Of a stretch of 64,000 nt of DNA, positions 1-11,737 are shown in pieces. Origin of the DNA: Auriscalpium vulgare (Eukaryota > Basidiomycota > Agaricomycetes > Russulales > Auriscalpiaceae); assembly GCA_019915015.1 (NCBI GenBank), contig JAHBBC010000011.1, positions 1,426,001-1,490,000 of the forward strand. The letters are read 5' to 3'. Positions within the stretch are counted from its first letter, which is position 1. The number at the start of each line of letters is the position of its first letter. Both the position numbers and the translations under genes were made by a program. The notes below the pieces were generated by a model. It searched no databases and was not told the DNA's origin. It worked only from the letters and a program-made list of their open reading frames with translations.

Positions 1-359
1 CACCTCATTGCCGCCCAGTTCCACAGCTCCCACAGACCGCCTACCAGGCGCTCCACCCGCCATATGCATTCTTCGGACTCGGGCGCACGAACAACTACAT
101 CGAGAATCTGTTCGCGGGCTCGACGCAGCACACTACGCCGCACTTCCTCTCGCTTGAGATGGTCATCCCAAACTCACAGCTTGTGATCAACCCCGCCGCG
201 CCCGGCGCAGGCGCGTGGCGCAAGGAGCTCTACCTGCGGCCGGGGCAGTGGATTCCGTGGGTTGGCGTAACGGTGGTGGGCGCAATGATCGGGCTCGCCG
301 GTGTTGTGCTTGTGTTGCATTTGAATGAGAAGGTGCGCGTGCGCGGTTCATTTCTCTAG
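1..359 (+). CDS. 3' end of an unknown membrane protein (partial)
   Basis: The frame is open from base 3 to the stop at 357-359, so the gene begins before the window. The visible tail of about 118 residues has a polar stretch and then a clear hydrophobic segment (WVGVTVVGAMIGLAGVVLVL) near the C-terminus, followed by a short basic tail (NEKVRVRGSFL). This fits a membrane protein with one C-terminal helix and a short tail on the other side. I do not recognise the family. The codon pattern is GC-rich like the neighbouring genes, which supports real coding sequence. It precedes a DUF3433 gene on the same strand, but the visible tail does not resemble the end of that protein. Confidence 0.55.
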   Translation, partial: PHCRPVPQLPQTAYQALHPPYAFFGLGRTNNYIENLFAGSTQHTTPHFLSLEMVIPNSQLVINPAAPGAGAWRKELYLRPGQWIPWVGVTVVGAMIGLAGVVLVLHLNEKVRVRGSFL

Positions 360-1056
360 ACATGGCGCTGACGCCGTTGGGCAGAGGGAAGATGAATTGG
401 AGCGCCGGCGAGCATCGCATCATATTAATTTCGACGCGCTATAGGCGCACGGACACATGGCTTATAAGTATGTACTCTAGTATGAATACTAATGCTCAGC
501 CTTCAGTCTTTTCAGGGGATTCACAACGTCACTATGCTCTTTATGAGGATAGGATGGGATCTTAACCAGTTGAATTGTACTCAGGGCTTAACAGATGGGA
601 ACTTATTTGTCCATCTCCGCGGCACGCAGACGACACACTACTCATAGCCTTTTTATGTACGATCTCACGCTTTCGGTCGTTTGCAGAGTCTAACATAGTG
701 ATCGAAAAGAATGTGACCATCATCAATACCGCGGCTGGCCGGAGGGCAACATCCCCGATACTGGCTCTGAACTTGTTCATTGCTTGATCAGCTTATATGA
801 TTTCATCGTTATGCACGACGGCCTCTTGGCGCTGTATATCGTGAGCAGTGAGGAGGGAGGGTTGTTTACTATCAGGCAATCTCGCTTGGTGAGTCCATGG
901 ATTTCCTTCTTAACCCCTTCCCGCTTATCGTGGCGCTCAATAGGCCGCAATGTAACATATATTGAATTGGACTTCACATCATCTCGCGATCCTTGTCATC
1001 TCTGTGTTCAAGCCAGTAGAGCAAGGAAGCACTCATGGTGGGCAACCATCCGACAA
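360..1056. other. Intergenic stretch, no gene supported
   Basis: Short open frames on both strands lack family motifs and coherent splice patterns. I see only ordinary intergenic sequence upstream of the duplicated segment. Confidence 0.5.
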
Positions 1057-1617
1057 GAGGTACTGCTACGCGTCGTCGTTCCCTCCTCCATGCAGATGAT
1101 GATCATATTTACAAGAAACGGGCGACGGGCGCCCTGCATAGCATCCCCCAAGCTATGACCCTGCGTCTCCGGGGGTCGCGGCGCTTGCACCACTCGTGCC
1201 GTACCGGGAGATGTCCTTGAAGTCAGATCCGTATCGCGTCGGATTGCGCACACACAGGCACGCAGGTAGTTGATGAATGCAGCGCGCTATCGACGGCGAT
1301 CACATAACGAGCGCGAGGCTCTTGATTTCACAGCGTCTCATCATAACGAGGTACTACTACGCGTCGTCGTTATCTCCTCCATGCAGATGACGATCACATT
1401 GACACGGACGAGCTGGCGGTACAGTCTACATTCAAAAGTACGTCTACCAGGGTCCCGGTGCTTGCACCACGTACCGGGAGATGTCCTTGGAGTCACATCC
1501 GTATCGCGTCGGTTTGCGCGCACACAAGCACTCAGGCAGTCAATGACGGCAGCGCGCTGTTGACGGCTATCACATAGCGGGCGCGAGGCTTTTTATTTCA
1601 CAGCGTCTCATCACAAC
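1057..1617. repeat. Two-copy tandem duplication in a promoter region
   Basis: Unit 1 (about 1057-1347) and unit 2 (about 1348-1617) are clearly the same sequence. Shared blocks include GTACTNCTACGCGTCGTCGT (1060 and 1351), CCATGCAGATGA (near 1088 and 1380), GTACCGGGAGATGTCCTTG (near 1201 and 1471) and CAGCGTCTCATCA (1331 and 1601). The offset is about 291 bp at the left and 270 bp at the right, so unit 1 carries about 20 extra bases in the middle. The array ends about 40 bp before the start of the DUF3433 gene, so it lies in its promoter or 5' UTR. Confidence 0.9.
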
Positions 1618-1658
1618 GTCTCACTTACTCCTCTCTCGAACGTATCTCCCTCCCGATC

Positions 1659-4095
1659 ATGCTCACTTCAAAGGGGAAACCTGTGGGTAATGAGTCACGC
1701 GAGTCGATGGGGCTCCTGGGCGACGCGATACTCTCCGGTGGCGGAGACAGCGAGCAGAGCCTGGATAAATCACCAAGTTACCACCCACGAATCTTGAGAA
1801 AACCCATAGCGCTCACCGGGATATTCATACTTGTGTTACTTGGAGCAGCCATCCTTGTCCTCGAACACATAGTCAATGACGTGCTGTCTGGTTTGGGTAC
1901 GTCTTATCCCAGCTCGTAACATGTCCTAGAGCTGATCACATGGACTGTGGAGTCAGTGTGGACACCAGGCCGTTTTTCGAGGTTAGTGCGACCTGTGCAC
2001 TTCCATATCAGATCTCATGCAATACGGCAGTACAACCGATGGGCCCCGCTGGAAGCACTACCTCTCGAGCCTGCCAACCTTAATATTGGTGGTCATCACC
2101 TGTGCTGTCTATGCGTTCATGATGGCTCTAAACAACGCGCTGAAAAGACTGGAGCCGTACCGTCGATTGTCCCGGTGAGACTAGTTCTTTAATTCAACTT
2201 TGTCTGGTTATTAATGACTCCGTCCTGTAGAGGGAACGCCTCCGCTGACGAGAGCGTCCTGCTGGACTATGTCAGCATACCAACCTTCCATTCGACCTAC
2301 TGCGCAATTAAACATGGCCATTTCATCGTCGCGACAAGGTACTTACTACTCATCCTTTCACAGCAAAGCCGCGTCCCTCTGACTGAGAGACACCACTTAA
2401 GCTCTGTAGCCGCGCTGCTTGCGCTAAGTTTGTCTCCTCTTGCCTCCACGGTCTTCGTTGTCCGGGCGTCACCGCAACAACACGAACTCACTATGCATCA
2501 AAACCAGAGTATAGGATTCGACTTCCGTTTTGATGACCTCGTCCCAGTATATCGCGCTGTAAACTCCCTCGCGTGAGCTCACAATCGTGTCGCACTATCA
2601 CTCAGTCCCTCATGTGATTCTTCCGCAGATCAAAATTTCTTTCCGGCGCACCACTGCCCCCATACGTGACGGAGTCCTGGGCGTTACCATCTTTTGACCT
2701 CGAGAAGACAGGACCGGCTGGCATCTCTAACTCAACACTATATGTGGAAGACTATCCCGGCCTCATTTCACGTGCGAATTGTGATGATACTTCAATTACA
2801 TTCAAGAGCTTAGGCGGCGCTCGATTCGAAGCTTACGCCGTCGGCAAGATCTCTGGACAGGCTTACGCCATGAATATTTCGTATGATCTACCTCTGACAT
2901 CTTAAGTTGTCGAGCACCGCTGATGTCTCGCTTAGAGGCTGGGGACAACCGTTTGCGTGCGTGATGCTCTTGGAGCCGGATTACTGATTTGACTGATCGT
3001 GATTCCCATATAGTGGCGGGTATGCTACACCCAATGGCTCCATGGATACTCGCTATACTCCGTTTACCTACTATATCGCTTCGCCCTTGACAGACACCCA
3101 ACCGGAAGACGATGCCGCTGTTCCTCCCAATTTATCTTCAATAATCTGCAATCCTACTGTCGAAGTTCAGCAAGTCCGGTTCAGCCTCGACGCGGCAACT
3201 AGGACGGTGTATGCAGACTCCATCGTTCCCATGGGAGTTGCCGGGCCGACAGACCTTTTCAATGGCACGAGCGCCGCATTCAACGCGTTCGACTTCGGAA
3301 CCGGAACGTACGGGCAGGAAGTCAGTGAGTCAATATGGACAATGTAGATGGGATACACTGGTAAATTGTATCGCAGGGGCCAGGATCACTGCGATCAACT
3401 TCGGGGTCACGTCTGTCATGTTTGAGGTGAGCGACTTCATCGGCCAGGGGTTTCTCGGCCTGCGCTCATCCCGTGAAAGTTTGCGTCAGCAATGCCTGGA
3501 GGACTGGCAGAGGCCTTCGCCTCTAATGCACACTACAATATAGGTAAGCCTCGAAATATATATTGTTTGAAGCAAGTTTAGCAGTTTGTCTCATCTGTGT
3601 ATTTACAGCATCATCTGTCTACCAGACGGTGCGTTATGAAAACTACCAGCGTGCCCTGGACTGACACTAAATCTCTCCAAGTACCTCTCACTCGTCGCGC
3701 AGTCAACCTACTTCAACAGTTCCTTCCAAACCTCAAGCAAGACGCCGGTCACCTTGACGATCTCCGTGAACAAGCTCTTCGTCTCCGAAATCGCTGCCGT
3801 GATCCTCTCCAGCGTGCTAATGGTCCTCGCCATTCTCAGCCTCGCCGCAATTATCGCGCACCACAAGACGTTCTCGCTACACCTGCGTGCGGACCCAGGC
3901 ACCATGGCCGGGCAGGCGATGATGCTTGCGGGTGGATCGGACGTCGCGCGCTTGCTTGCGGACCCGGAAATGACGCGCCTGGAGATGAAGAGCACGATGA
4001 GGGAGCACCGGTGGGCGCTGATTGGCGGGAAGGTGTGCGTGGTCAATGAGGGGGATGAGTTCGGGCCGCAGTCGGCGCTGAATGAGGAATCCTAG
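1659..4095 (+). CDS. DUF3433-domain multi-pass membrane protein
   Basis: A spliced gene spread over three frames with several short introns, the first being GTACGT...CCTAG after residue ~79. Visible parts, in order: a cytosolic N-terminus; a first membrane helix (IALTGIFILVLLGAAILVL); a stretch with WKHYLSSLPT followed by a helix (LILVVITCAVYAFMMAL) and LEPYRRLS; another helix (VAALLALSLSPLASTVFVV); a long region with N-glycosylation-type sites; a last helix (VILSSVLMVLAILSLAAII); and a tail with LRADPGTMAGQAMMLAGGSD. The LEPYRRLS and DPGTMAG signatures with this helix layout are characteristic of fungal DUF3433 proteins, whose molecular role is unknown. Start: first ATG in frame after the duplicated promoter block. 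The internal exon limits are approximate. Confidence 0.8.
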
Positions 4096-4521
4096 CCATA
4101 GGTTATATATAGGGGAGGCTCACATGCACACGCAGCAGTACTGGAGAAGTAACCAAGGATGAGCGAGTCGCTCACGGCGTGGTAACAAGGACTGTTGACC
4201 AGCCTTAATATCAGTACCTGCGCATTTCTAGGCCAATGATCATTGCCTGGTCGCATCACCTCAGGGTGTATATGCCATATCAGAACAGCCGATACTTACA
4301 CGCGGCGCTGGCGCAGATATCGATGCTCACCGCAGGCGTCAAGCAGCCCTGGGAACGCCTGCCGCAACATTGTCGTTGAAGGCGAAGTGAAGCGTATGAA
4401 AGGACGCGGGCGCGCGCTCATACGAGTACAAGTCTCCCGAACAGCAAATCAACGTTACACATAGAAAGACAACAACACAGAACCTTCTAGGAACTGCCAT
4501 TCACTCCGCAAGTTCACAAGC
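4096..4521. other. Intergenic region between convergent genes
   Basis: About 425 bp separate the 3' ends of the DUF3433 and NTF2 genes. It should hold both terminators. No further gene or repeat is apparent. Confidence 0.5.
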
Positions 4522-5143
4522 TCACGCGCCGTAATTAAGACGGAAGATGTCGTTGAATCTATGGTGGCGTGATCTGGGTGAGGACACGCAATCTGTTCAG
4601 GAAAAGTGGGACGTACACGTAGTAGCTACCGCCATCCGGGATAAGTTGGAACACCTGCGAGAACTGGAGCGGGTTTTGGCTGTCATCGACCTGTCGGCAC
4701 AGGACGGATCACGATCGTGACTTTGGCTCTATGCTGAAGAAAAATGAAACGCACCAGTAGGAGCCCCGTGACGCTGACGATGAGCGAAGCGACACCCAAA
4801 GACGACGGCTGCGCATCAAGCGTCGTGACCTTGTGCTCCACGCGCTCGAAGGGCAAGGACTGGAGTGCAATCTGTGTAAGATGCGCGAACATGCGGGTGT
4901 GGCATGTCGACGGACCGTGAGCTTTTCGTTAATGGCGGCGACGCCTTGAATCTGCGAGCCCTCAAATGAGAGCATTGAGGAGTCGCGCTGACATTGTGAG
5001 GAAGACGTCGGCGATGTCAGTATGGGAGAGTTGGGCGGAGGGTTGCGACGCACATAGAGAGATGAGAGGTTCGCGCGGGCGGTGTCGAACGTTGTATAGT
5101 AGAAGTCGGTGAACTGCTTTGCGATGGCGTTGATGTCGGCCAT
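4522..5143 (-). CDS. ntf2: Nuclear transport factor 2
   Basis: NTF2 binds RanGDP and FG nucleoporins and carries RanGDP back into the nucleus. Five exons can be read on the minus strand: 5054-5143, 4916-4987, 4755-4859, 4617-4690 and 4522-4558. They total 378 nt (125 residues), exactly the usual family length. The product starts [20 protein letters not shown] and contains [58 protein letters not shown] and the terminal [11 protein letters not shown]; all are diagnostic NTF2 motifs. All introns are GT-AG and 47-67 bp long. The gene converges with the DUF3433 gene. Confidence 0.96.
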
Positions 5144-6438
5144 GGTGAGAAGGATGTGCGAGAGACGAAAAGTGTGGGCGACGTGGAAGACGATGGTAAG
5201 GGCAAGACGCGACTTTGTGCCCGCCGACGTGATCAGGTTCAGCTGATTAGATGATCTGACAAGGACGCAGCCGCCGAGTACCGGTCCAAGTCACGCTCTC
5301 CTTTCGTGGCTGCACAGCGATTTCCCTCCAACTTTTCCTTTGCAGAACAGCCGCTGTGATCATAGAGTACTTATCGTCGGCGTGGAGTGCGTTCGATTCG
5401 GTTTGCGATACTCATACCTATGACACGCGCGTCCATCTTGCCGACACTTTGACTGACGAATGACCGAGGGTGCTATTTGTTCTCTGCCAAGATCACTACG
5501 AGGTAAGTCTACTTCCATTTTTCTGACTCGCTTGGAATTGAAAATCCTACAAGAAGCCCACCGGGAAATGCACGGCAAACGGTACGTGTCAGCCCTCGGG
5601 CCTCCATTGCACCTTGCAGTGCATAACAATATGTACCCTTACTCGACCACCTCCGATCTAGACTTGCTTGTACCGCGGCATTTTCGCTCTCCGAGGATGC
5701 ACCTTCATCCGTCCCCGTCGTCGCTGTCCGGCTGCAGCGCCGCATCACGCGACCATGTGCTACTATCATACGCCCGTGGACGCTTCTATCCTATCGGCCA
5801 GCAACTGCTGAGAGTCCGACTCGAAGAGAATTTCTGGCGTATATAGCACCCACCCTTTGACAAAGCGCGCTGCCTTATCGTGGCTGCTCGCCTGACCTCG
5901 TCTGCTACGTACGTGAACTTCGCGCCTTGTTTTCTGACGCTTCCTCGACCTGGCGCCCCGATTGCAGCTCAGGCTGCTGTGACCTGGCAACGGCCCCGGC
6001 ACACAGCACTGATATAGCCACGCTGCCTCTGCCATCTTTCTAGATCTCTTCAGCGATCTCTTCCGCTCTTCCATCCGCTGCGTTCGCCGAGTAGCCCCGC
6101 CACCTCCATAAACTCTTCTCTGCCCCTCTGCCCTCTGCCACACGCTACGTTTCCCACTGCCATTGGCCCCCTCATCATTGCGAGAAGCCCGCTCGCACAT
6201 TTTCCGGACAGCGCCATGCGGTCAAAAACCTACCCCGTCTTCTCGCAGGCAGATGCGTATGGACTGCTCTATCGCCTTGCAGATGGCCATGGATCCGCGA
6301 GCGGCATGCGGCCGCCCTACTTCCTGAGGTTTTTGCTTTCCGGATGCTATCATACGCCGTCGTCAATCTTGTGGTTGCGCCCATGTGTACACGCCGGGTT
6401 GCATTCTGACGCTTCGCTTCTCTACTATTCTGCTCAGG
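5144..6438. other. Intergenic region, no gene supported
   Basis: About 1.3 kb between the start of NTF2 (transcribed leftward) and the first chitinase (rightward), so it serves as a divergent promoter region. Open frames at 5460-5846 (+) and 5766-6200 (-) show no family motif and an arginine- and serine-rich, shadow-like composition. Confidence 0.5.
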
Positions 6439-6445
6439 TATAAGA
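6439..6445 (+). promoter_or_regulatory. TATA box of chitinase 1
   Basis: TATAAGATGAAC lies about 68 bp before the ATG at 6507. Nearly the same string stands at the same distance before the second chitinase, so the core promoter was duplicated with the gene. Confidence 0.75.
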
Positions 6446-6506
6446 TGAACGTGGCAGATAGCTTGGGCTCTCGCTTTTTGCCTCAACAGCTCATAGACTA
6501 ATCAAT

Positions 6507-8667
6507 ATGCGTGCACGCCTTCCTTGTGGATTTGTCTCTGTGCTATCGCTGGCCCCGATGTTGGTAGCTGCGTTCGATATGTCGCGGAATGACAATGTAC
6601 GTCCCTCTTGTTTGAATCACCATCGTGCCATGACCCTGACGGCGCGATTTAGCTTGCAGTGTAAGCCTTTGACCGCGGATTCACAGCATATGATGAATGC
6701 TTTCATAGCTACTGGGGCCAGAACTCGTACGGGGCAACTCACAGCGACACTGCCAACTGGCAACAGACTCTATCCTTTTACTGCCAGGTGACCTCTCAGT
6801 CTGATTATCACATAATCTCAACACTTACACACGCCGTTTGCCTTCAGGACAACAGCATTGACACGTTCCCGCTCGCATTCCTTGACGTCGCGTTCGACAC
6901 TGGAGGACTGCCCTCATTCGATCTCTCCAACGCACGTCCATCCAGCTTCCTTCGCAAGCCACTCTCTTACATCTACCACAGATCTGCAGCGTCAACAGCG
7001 GTGTCTTCTCTGGCACTGATCTTCCCAATTGCTCCTTCCTTGCGTCAGACATCACGACCTGCCAGTCCAAAGGCAAGATTGTCACGCTTAGCATCGGTGG
7101 CGCGACTGGCGCGGTCGGCTTCACGTCCGACGCCCAGGCGCAGGCCTTCGGAGACACGATATGGAACCTGTTCCTGGGTGGTTCGAGCTCCACGCGCCCA
7201 TTCGGCAGCGCGGTACTTGATGGGTGAGTCCGCACTTGCGACATGAAGTGAGAAAGATGGGCAGGGCTGAAGGTGCACAGGATCGATTTGGACATCGAGG
7301 GTGGCTCTTCGGCGCATTTCCCTGCGTTCGTGAACCAGATTCGCTCCCACGCCAGCGGCGCGAGCAAGAAGTACGCTCGACCGGCTTCTTATCCGCACTT
7401 GGCTCTTTGACTGTTGACTTCCGTAGATACTACGTCACGGGCGCGCCGCAGTGCCCGTACCCGGATGCCTATATGGGCTCCATAATCAATGCTGTAGGCT
7501 TTGACGCTGTATACGTGCAGTTCTGTAAGTCTCTTCCTGCGAACAGAGTCTGCGATCTAGCTGACGAACGTACCTTAGACAACAACTACTGCGGTCTGAC
7601 GGGCTTCAGCAACCCCAACGTGAGCACTGCGACCTTTTTCTTCAATTCCTCCTGACAATCCTCACATGTCTTAGGACTGGAACTTCGCCCAATGGTCTGC
7701 ATGTTCCCTGACACTTCCACTCGTACACCAAGCTGACAATCTCGCCCGCTTAGGGACACCTGGGCAAAGACTGTGTCCCCGAACCCAAACGTCAAGGTGT
7801 ACATTGGCGCGCCCGCGTCAAGCACCGCCGCTGGCTCGGGATACGTCAGCGCGAGCCAGCTGTCGAGCATCGCGCAGCAAACACGCAGCCAGTACTCGTC
7901 GTTCGGCGGCGTCATGCTGTGGGACGCGTCGCAGGCATACGGTGCGCGCCTCCTTCTCTCCCCTGTCCAACCGACTGATTTCCGGCGGCGCGCAGCGAAC
8001 GGCCGCTTCGACGCGGCGGTGAAATCCGGGCTCGCAGGTGGCGGGTCAGTCCCGCCTGTGAGTACCACGACGTCGACATCCAAGTCGTCTAGCAGTACGT
8101 CGAAATCATCGTCTTCTACGTCCAAGTCTACAACTACAACCACGTCCTCGACGTCCAAAGGCTCGTCCACGTCCAAGACGACCTCCTCGCCCGCGACGAC
8201 AACGACTGTGAGCAGCGGGAGCTGCGGTGTTGTCGCTGCCTGGGTCAGCAATGTCGCGGTGCGTGCCTCTTTGCTCTGCCTTTCGAGGACGGCCGAGGCT
8301 GACACAGTGCCCCGATAGTACGTCGCTGGTGACCAAGTCGCATACAGGTGAGCCCTTGCCGCTGCTTTATTTCTCACATACTATTACTGAGACCCGACCT
8401 CCAGTGGCCATCTCTGGACAGCAAAATGGTGGAGCGAGGCCGACGTGCCCGGCGGTAAGTCTCCCGCCATGTGGGTGTTAAGTCTTTTTCATCCTCTCCT
8501 CAGGCTCTGCAGGCGACTGGACGGACGATGGCCTGTGCGCCGCAGTGAATGTCAACAAGACGAACTACCGCACGACCCCAGTGCATGCGCAGATCCCTGC
8601 GAGCGCGAGCGCGGCGGCGGCGGCACGACCGGCAGCTGCGACCGCGAAGTCGCGGGTCGCTGGGTGA
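6507..8667 (+). CDS. Secreted class III chitinase, GH18 with CBM5/12
   Basis: Endochitinase of the hevamine type, acting outside the cell or on cell-wall chitin. Exon 1 (6507-6596) encodes a signal peptide ([15 protein letters not shown]). An 8-nt microexon (6653-6660) then completes the first strand, giving [11 protein letters not shown]. Next come [20 protein letters not shown] and the catalytic [10 protein letters not shown] (DxxDxDxE; the Glu is the acid/base), then [12 protein letters not shown] and [11 protein letters not shown] long Ser/Thr/Lys-rich linker follows, likely O-glycosylated. The C-terminus is a CBM5/12 chitin-binding module with [20 protein letters not shown] and [10 protein letters not shown]. 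After that there is a short Ala-rich tail. The model has many short introns; the middle ones are placed approximately. It is the tandem paralogue of the gene at 9624. Confidence 0.93.
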
Positions 8668-9552
8668 GCGGGAGGAATATAATGCGGTTTCATAGTAATT
8701 AGTAGGTGTGCTTGTTGTAAATTGTAAACGGAGGGCCCGGGATAGGAATGTCAATTTTCTCAGCGGAAGCGCCCATAATGAGCAACACGTGTAAATACCC
8801 CTTTAAGCGCTCGTGCCAGAGTTGCTTGAATGCACCACCGATATTGCGTCCTTTCGACTACCACTGAATAAGTATGTGTCCGCTTGGAGCTGGATCGTGC
8901 TGTAATACGGACTCGGACCCGACGGCCGTTGGTGTCCTGGCTCACAGCGTTGCTGTCTCCTTGTCGCTCCCCATCACAAGACCCATGCGCTATCATAACG
9001 ACGCTCTTGATCAGGCTCAACGCGAACTGCGAAGCCAACTGCTCGCTGCCATCGTTGCGTTCGTTGGTGCATGTGCTCTTCGGTGCCTTGTCCGCCGACA
9101 CTGCTTCATCTGACATAGGCCCTGGCAACGTATCCCACAACGTCGACCAAGCTATCACACTGCTTTCTAATCCGTTTTCTCTCTTCGACCGGCTGCTTTA
9201 CCCGGAGGACTCAGACACCCCATCAACCATAGTGCTCTGCTATCTGTCCTATCTGTCATCCGCTATGCCTCCACCTTCATCCACCCTTCAACAAAGCACG
9301 GCCGCCAACGCACTTTCCGGACTATGCGGCTGCCGACAGTAACAGGCCGTGGCCAATGATATCGGCCGTCCTGTACCGCCGGCCCGGTTAGATAGACGAC
9401 GGGCTGCGCAGGTGGTGATAGATCTCGGGGCGCCTGCCTACCATCGCATATGCGCCTATGTGCGTCTGGTGTTGCCAGCCGGCGCTTTCGCACTCTCACT
9501 CCCGGTACCATGAATTTCCGTTTATACCGGCCAGCCCACAGCGGTGTGCATG
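8668..9552. other. Intergenic region between tandem chitinases
   Basis: It holds the terminator of chitinase 1 and the promoter of chitinase 2. Open frames here (for example 8884-9342) lack recognisable motifs. Confidence 0.5.
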
Positions 9553-9558
9553 TATAAG
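9553..9558 (+). promoter_or_regulatory. TATA box of chitinase 2
   Basis: TATAAGATGAGCATGGCA lies 71 bp before the ATG at 9624 and matches the element before chitinase 1 (TATAAGATGAACGTGGCA). Confidence 0.78.
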
Positions 9559-9623
9559 ATGAGCATGGCATGCTGCTTCGATCCCTCGCTCTCCGCCTTC
9601 GCTAGCCTAGTCCACCGAACAAG

Positions 9624-11737
9624 ATGTCTGCGCGCTTCGTTCGTGGTCTCGCGTCTGTACTATTTCTGGCCCCGCTGCTGGTGACTGCGTTTGACATGTC
9701 TCGGAACGACAATGTGAGTCTTTTCTTGATGTTGTCGATCGATTCTGACATGGCGATAGGTCGCAGTGTACGTAGTTAAATGTCGCGCTCCATGATAAAC
9801 GTGCTGATGATTGTACATAGTTACTGGGGTCAGAACTCGTATGGTGCATCACACGGCGGCGATCCCGCCAACTGGCAGAAGAGTTTGGCGTTCTACTGTC
9901 AGGTGCGCTCCACAATATCAACGTGAAGATGCGGCGTGCTCACACACGTCGCGGGGCTGTAGGATGACAGCGTCGACACGTTCCCGCTTGCGTTTCTGGA
10001 CATTGCGTTTGATGCCGGAGGCTTGCCTTCCTTTGACCTTTCCAACGTACGTGATCCCATCCTTACTCATCTCTAGGCCGCCGCCTCAACGCTCACTGCT
10101 CCTCTTACAATAGATCTGCAGTGTACATGACAATTCTGTCTTCCCTGGCACGGACCTCCCCAATTGTGCCTTCCTCGCGTCCGACATCACGACGTGCCAG
10201 TCGAAGGGAAAGATCATCACCCTCAGCATCGGGGGCGCGACCGGTGCTATCGACTTCACGTCGGACTCCCAGGCGCAAGCCTTCGCGGACACAGTATGGG
10301 ATTTGTTCTTGGGTGGTTCGAGCTCCACGCGTCCCTTCGGTAACGCGGTGCTCGATGGGTAAGTTCACGGCGGCGTAGAAGAGAGCTGAACGAGCTGACG
10401 GCGGTGTGTAGGGTCGATTTGGACATAGAGAGCGGCTCTTCCACACATTTTGCTGCGTTCGTGAGTCAAATCCGGTCGCACGCGAGCGCGGCGAGCAAGA
10501 AGTGCGCCTTTTTCTTTTATCTGCGGTCATTTTTTGAATTGATGCACTGCTCTTAGGTACTACGTCACCGCCGCGCCACAATGCCCGTACCCCGATGTTC
10601 TCATGAACCCCATCCTCGATGCCGTAGGCTTTGACGCTGTATATGTTCAATTCTGTGAGTTTTCATGCGTAAATTTTCTGGACCTAGCTGATGAGGAACG
10701 GCGCAGACAACAATTTCTGCGGGCTGCCGGGCTTCAATGACCCCAACGTGAGCTTAACCCACCTCTCCCTCGTGCGCAACTGACAGTCATCCACATATTT
10801 TAGAAGTGGAACTTTGGCTCATGGTACGACCCTTCGGCGGTTCAGATTCGCTGGCTACACCACACTGACGACGCTCGCTTCCCACAGGGACACCTGGGCG
10901 AAGACCGTCTCCCCGAACAAGAACGTCAAAGTTTACATCGGCGCGCCCGCGTCGGGCACCGCGGCGGGTTCCGGGTACGTTAGCGCAAGCCAACTGTCTA
11001 GCATCGCGCAGCAGACGCGCAGCCAGTACTCGTCGTTCGGCGGGGTCATGCTCTGGGAAGCATCGGAGGCATATGGTGCGATCAGCACTCTATTGGATCC
11101 ATGCATTTCGTGCTTATCAGATGCACACAGCCAACGGAAAATTTGCTGCGGCGGTAAAGGCCGGAATCGCGGGCGGAAATGCGTCACCGCCGCCCACTTC
11201 TTCGAAGCCTTCTCATACGACATCCACATCGACCGTGCCGCAAGGCTCGAGCACATCGTCCACTTCTTCGAAGCATCATCATACGACAGCCACAACAACG
11301 GTGTCGAGCTCGTCTACATTCCAGACGTCGTCTTCGCCCACTACAACGACGACAACTACAACGAGTGCCTGTGGTGACGTCGCGCCGTGGGTCAGCAACG
11401 CCGCGGTGCGTGCTATGTGTGCTTTACGTCTCTATGCGGTCGAGGCTGATGCAACTTACCGTCTAGTATGTGGCTGGCAATCAAGTCAAGTACAAGTAAG
11501 CTCCTCACCCTGTCCACCTGTGGTAACACCTTACTAAACCGCATCGCCAGCGGCCATGTCTGGACAGCAAAACAGTGGAGCGAGGCAGGGGTGCCCGGCG
11601 GTAAGTGCCTACTGACCCCTCCCAGTCTGTGACGTATTATTTACACTGCTCTGCACACAGGCGCCTCGGGCGATTGGACAGATGATGGCCCGTGTGCCTC
11701 TGCGCGCGTCAACTCGCGGATTGTGGGACGATCATGA
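9624..11737 (+). CDS. Secreted class III chitinase, GH18 with CBM5/12 (paralogue)
   Basis: Same architecture as the gene at 6507. Signal peptide exon (9624-9713, [18 protein letters not shown]); 8-nt microexon (9760-9767) giving [35 protein letters not shown]; catalytic DGVDLDIESG (DxxDxDxE kept); [12 protein letters not shown]; and [10 protein letters not shown]. The Ser/Thr/His-rich linker differs strongly from that of the first copy, while the GH18 core is nearly identical. The CBM5/12 reads WVSNAAVYVAGNQVKYNGHVW and ends soon after GDWTDDGPCA, without the Ala-rich tail. The start was chosen by the conserved signal peptide and TATA spacing. It is a local duplication that includes the promoter. 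Confidence 0.93.

Noticed and set aside
5460..6200. Possible genes at 5460-5846 (+) and 5766-6200 (-)
   Set aside because: They overlap each other, have no motifs and no splice structure, and lie where a divergent promoter is expected.
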